From NCBI GenBank assembly GCA_900175165.2, contig FWWN02000598.1, forward strand, positions 1-59,095: a stretch of 59,095 bases of DNA, in the 5' to 3' direction. Shown piece by piece: positions 56,969-59,095 of the stretch. The stretch comes from Rhizomucor pusillus. Taxonomy: Eukaryota; Mucoromycota; Mucoromycetes; Mucorales; Lichtheimiaceae. How positions within the stretch are numbered: position 1 is the first letter of the stretch; every line of letters starts with the position of its first letter. Made by a program: the position numbers and the translations under genes. Under the pieces are notes generated by a model, which was not told the origin of the DNA, did no database searches, and was given only the letters and a program-made list of their open reading frames with translations.

Positions 56969-57764
56969 AAAATCGCGATGAACCAATACATTGGATCACG
57001 GAAGGCACCAGCTGTCGTCCCTGAATATAAAATCAGTATATTCTATGTTCGATCAATTCTTTATATAACTTACACTCTACTTCAGTATGCTCCACCTCCT
57101 CACGAAGATATTCATCGTCGGCATGAAACAGTTCATTGCCTTGTTCAGCGTCGTCTACCTCGCCTTCAGGCTCTGCATCATCGAACACGTTGTTACCATC
57201 GTCAAGTCGCAGCGTACCCGATGGCAAGATAAGACGAGCTTCATCACAAGGCTCGCTGTCCATGTCCACTTCCATGTCCATTCCTGCATCATCGCCATCG
57301 AGTGCCATAGCAGCATTGTCTAACAGAAAAAATAGAGTGACCTTAGCATTAGCTGCATAAATCAGGTGCACGAATGTACCTTGGGCGCTCAATGCTGCAG
57401 GTAGAGTCCCGCTGTTATTGACGGCTGCGCTTGGAAAGGCTGCAGTGGTTGTTGTCAAGCATTCGGCGTGCAATTGAAAGACGTTCGAATTACTTACGAG
57501 GAAGGACTGGCTTGAATTGACCGAAGAGAAACAAGTGTTTGCGATCGTGTTTCCGGGTTTGTTTCTTGTGGCAGTAGTTGCCAAAGTGATCAACAGCGGT
57601 GCACTTTGTGCACTTTGTTCACTCACAGTCAATATATTCGTTAGCTCGGGTTTGCTCAGGCATTTCAGTAGAATGGCCTCGCTACAAATAAAATTCCTAC
57701 TGCACATAAATCGTGGTATCTGAAATTTTCGCTGGCAGAGACCTTGAATTTCCTTACATAGCAT
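56935..57764 (-). CDS. Hypothetical acidic protein, tentative model
   Basis: A 243-codon frame (57764-57033) shows Ser/Thr/Asn-rich sequence, then a strongly acidic region (MEVDMDSEP, VDDAEQGNELFHADDEYLREEVEH). A GTAAGT donor at 57073 and a CAG acceptor at 57021 would splice it to a last exon (57020-56935) that ends inside the right arm of the inverted repeat. Two further in-frame segments look like introns (about 57380-57320, and near 57490-57440), so the exact exon set is unsettled. No family is recognised. It may be a gene captured or truncated by the neighbouring element. Confidence 0.35.
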
Positions 57765-57875
57765 GTACCCTAGCTGAGTCTAGGAATGCTAGCCAGGCAC
57801 CTCTGCCTTCAGTACATCTCAAAGAATCCTACGTTGCCAGAAAAGAGTCAAGACAGCGTGTCTAGCAGATACATT

Positions 57876-57949
57876 GACTTCTTGGTGTAGTTGGTTATCA
57901 CGTCTGTCTCACACACAGGAGGTCGCCAGTTCGAGTCTGGCAGGAGTCA
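57876..57949 (+). tRNA. tRNA-Val (anticodon CAC)
   Basis: A complete cloverleaf can be drawn: 7-bp acceptor stem GACTTCT/AGGAGTC, D-arm with AGTTGG, anticodon stem TCTGT/ACAGG closing the loop CTCACAC (anticodon CAC, decoding GUG), variable AGGTC, and T-arm GCCAG-TTCGAGT-CTGGC, discriminator A. There is no intron. Confidence 0.93.
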
Positions 57950-57950
57950 A

Positions 57951-57960
57951 TTATTTTTTA
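57951..57960 (+). terminator. RNA polymerase III terminator
   Basis: A T-run (six consecutive T) starts two bases after the tRNA discriminator. Confidence 0.75.
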
Positions 57961-58345
57961 ACGTCATCCGACATGGACCTGATCCAGCTTCCTTTTTGGA
58001 TACTTCGCCGTTGCGCGCCGCTCTTCACCTCACCTTTCCTTTTCGAATTCATTTCCCTAGTACAAATCATTCATATGTTCTTAGATTTTCCTTTTATTAT
58101 TATATATCCGTAGAACTGAAAAGCAGTATAAATATCTCCATAGGAGCAGTTCCACAAACCTTTGTTCTTATCCGACTAGATGGCTACTGGATTTCCCACC
58201 AGCAATACCACACGACTTGACCATCCCTATAAAAACAGAAAACCAAAATATGTTTTTCTTCCGCTATAAAATCAGGGAACCAAGTATATCCAAAATTTAT
58301 AATACTGTCCAAATCAGAGAAGAAAAAACAAATAAGACTAACAAG
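57961..58345. other. Spacer with transposon 3' remnant
   Basis: AT-rich sequence between the tRNA and decayed transposase copy B. It may include the copy's eroded 3' part. No gene is seen. Confidence 0.45.
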
Positions 58346-58735
58346 TTTTTCAAACTGGAAAAGTTCCATCGACAATGCCAATGGTCGGTAGGTGTGGACA
58401 ACCTCGACGCATCCGTGCGTGCTCCTATGGATGAACCGGAAACTACCGAGCACAGAGTTATACTTTGCGTCCTCAGCTGTGAGATCTGCACCTCGGTGTT
58501 TGCGAACTCGAACCACAAAGTTTTGTTTCCCCAAATATGGATTATTAGGCAGGACACGATCAACGAATAAAGCGTAACCTCCATCGATAACCACACAATC
58601 GTACTTGGTTACCTTGCCCTTGAGGTTTATCTCGGAAAGCATGGACCCATCGTTATTGGTTGAACATGGCGCAGCATCCGACACAAAGAGTACCATCCCA
58701 TTTATATCGGTACTTACAGTGCTTCCAACAAGCAA
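58346..58735 (-). pseudogene. Decayed DDE transposase (Harbinger/IS5-like), copy B
   Basis: About 130 codons parallel copy A: STDINGMVLFVSDAAPC, NNDGSMLSEINL, VVIDGGYALFVD (second catalytic Asp), FVVRVRKHRG, KYNSVLGSFRF, EVVHTYRPL. The homology starts abruptly near 58714, so the N-terminal part with the first catalytic Asp is missing, and it fades after SMELFQFE. Diverged from copy A at many positions, so it is a family member rather than a recent duplicate. It lies opposite in orientation to copy A. Confidence 0.6.
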
Positions 58736-58880
58736 TGTCGCGTGCAGTCAAAATTGACGTCGCTGACCAATCAAGATCGATGTCGTTGGCTGGTCAAAAT
58801 CAATCTCGCATTCTCAGAAAGGAAAGTCGTACTTTTAGAAACCATGTCGCCTGCTGTTCAAAATGATGTCGTGTCAGGAT
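58735..58880. repeat. Iteron-like array, about 22-bp phase
   Basis: Seven units with a core resembling ATGTCG start at 58735, 58757, 58780, 58803, 58824, 58844 and 58866 (spacings 22, 23, 23, 21, 20, 22). Several units also carry TCAAAAT before the next core. Units are degenerate, but the phase is close to two helical turns. It sits between the truncated transposase and the promoter of the last ORF. Confidence 0.6.
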
Positions 58881-58963
58881 GATTTCTTGGCACTCGAACA
58901 AATATAAAACGCAGGCCATTTCTTGTTTGCAAAGTGTTTTTCTTCAATTCCTTACATTTTAAC

Positions 58964-59095
58964 ATGAGTACAATATTTTTATTTGAAGATGAGCATGGAA
59001 ATGTCATTGATGAGAATGGCGGTCCTGAGCCAATGGAGTATATTGTTGATCAGGATGAATTTGTTGTTGAAGCGATTGCGACTCATAGTGAATAC
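58964..59095 (+). CDS. Start of an acidic hypothetical protein, runs off the window
   Basis: The first 44 codons of an open frame (MSTIFLFEDEHGNVIDENGG...) continue past the edge. It is strongly acidic, with no recognised family. A TATA-like AAATATAAAA lies 60 bp upstream, and the iteron-like array lies about 85 bp upstream. It could be a host gene or part of a mobile element. Confidence 0.5.
   Translation, partial: MSTIFLFEDEHGNVIDENGGPEPMEYIVDQDEFVVEAIATHSEY

Noticed and set aside
1..59095. CRISPR array, bacterial operons, insertion sequences or rRNA
   Set aside because: None are present. Introns, HIRA, TAF4, RAB5 and myosin show a eukaryotic nuclear chromosome, and the only tandem repeats are coding repeats and the degenerate 22-bp array.

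Overview
This is a gene-dense eukaryotic window, almost certainly from an early-diverging filamentous fungus, most plausibly Mucoromycota. The reasons are short introns (about 40-80 nt, 94 modelled), genes packed head to head and tail to tail with 75-600 bp between them, a rhizopuspepsin-type secreted aspartic protease, a KRE9/KNH1 cell-wall-domain protein, fungal MID1, WHI3 and APSES families, and mucoralean-style CAA/CAG glutamine tracts. Gene models were built by hand from splice signals, phase and family conservation. All listed multi-exon models keep an open frame across every junction.

Layout, 0-33.5 kb: class V myosin (-), an unknown single-pass membrane protein (-), a small two-pass PY-motif membrane protein (+), a PHD-JmjC histone demethylase (+), a LARP7/Pof8-type La-related protein (-), BET2 (+), RPF1 (-), REI1 (+), a pepsin-like protease (+), RAB5 (-), a 2-kb gene-poor stretch, an M19 dipeptidase ending in KDEL (+), MID1 (-), YOS9 (-), HIRA/HIR1 (+) and an LRR protein (-). 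35-52.3 kb: an APSES/KilA-N regulator (-), a 4-kb intergenic gap, TAF4 (+), a secreted KRE9-domain protein with 41-residue repeats (-), an unknown 173-aa protein (-), an ankyrin protein (-), a WHI3-like RNA-binding protein (+) and an NPP-type phosphodiesterase (+).

From 52.3 kb to the right edge the window becomes accessory. It holds two decayed DDE (Harbinger/IS5-like) transposase copies in inverted orientation, one followed by a chromodomain. Between them lie an intact intronless 552-aa ORF with features reminiscent of rolling-circle replication initiators, a 98-bp-arm inverted repeat, a hypothetical gene whose last exon lies in one arm, and tRNA-Val(CAC). A 22-bp-phased iteron-like array and a new ORF running off the edge follow.

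Functional themes: chromatin and transcription (JmjC demethylase, HIRA, TAF4, APSES), ribosome biogenesis (RPF1 and REI1, divergent), membrane traffic (RAB5, the Rab prenyltransferase BET2, myosin V), ER quality control and secretion (YOS9, KDEL dipeptidase), and calcium entry (MID1). The most unusual window-wide signal is six GC-AG introns, all with a GCAAG donor, among 94. The most unusual local signal is the 53.9-59.1 kb accessory segment.
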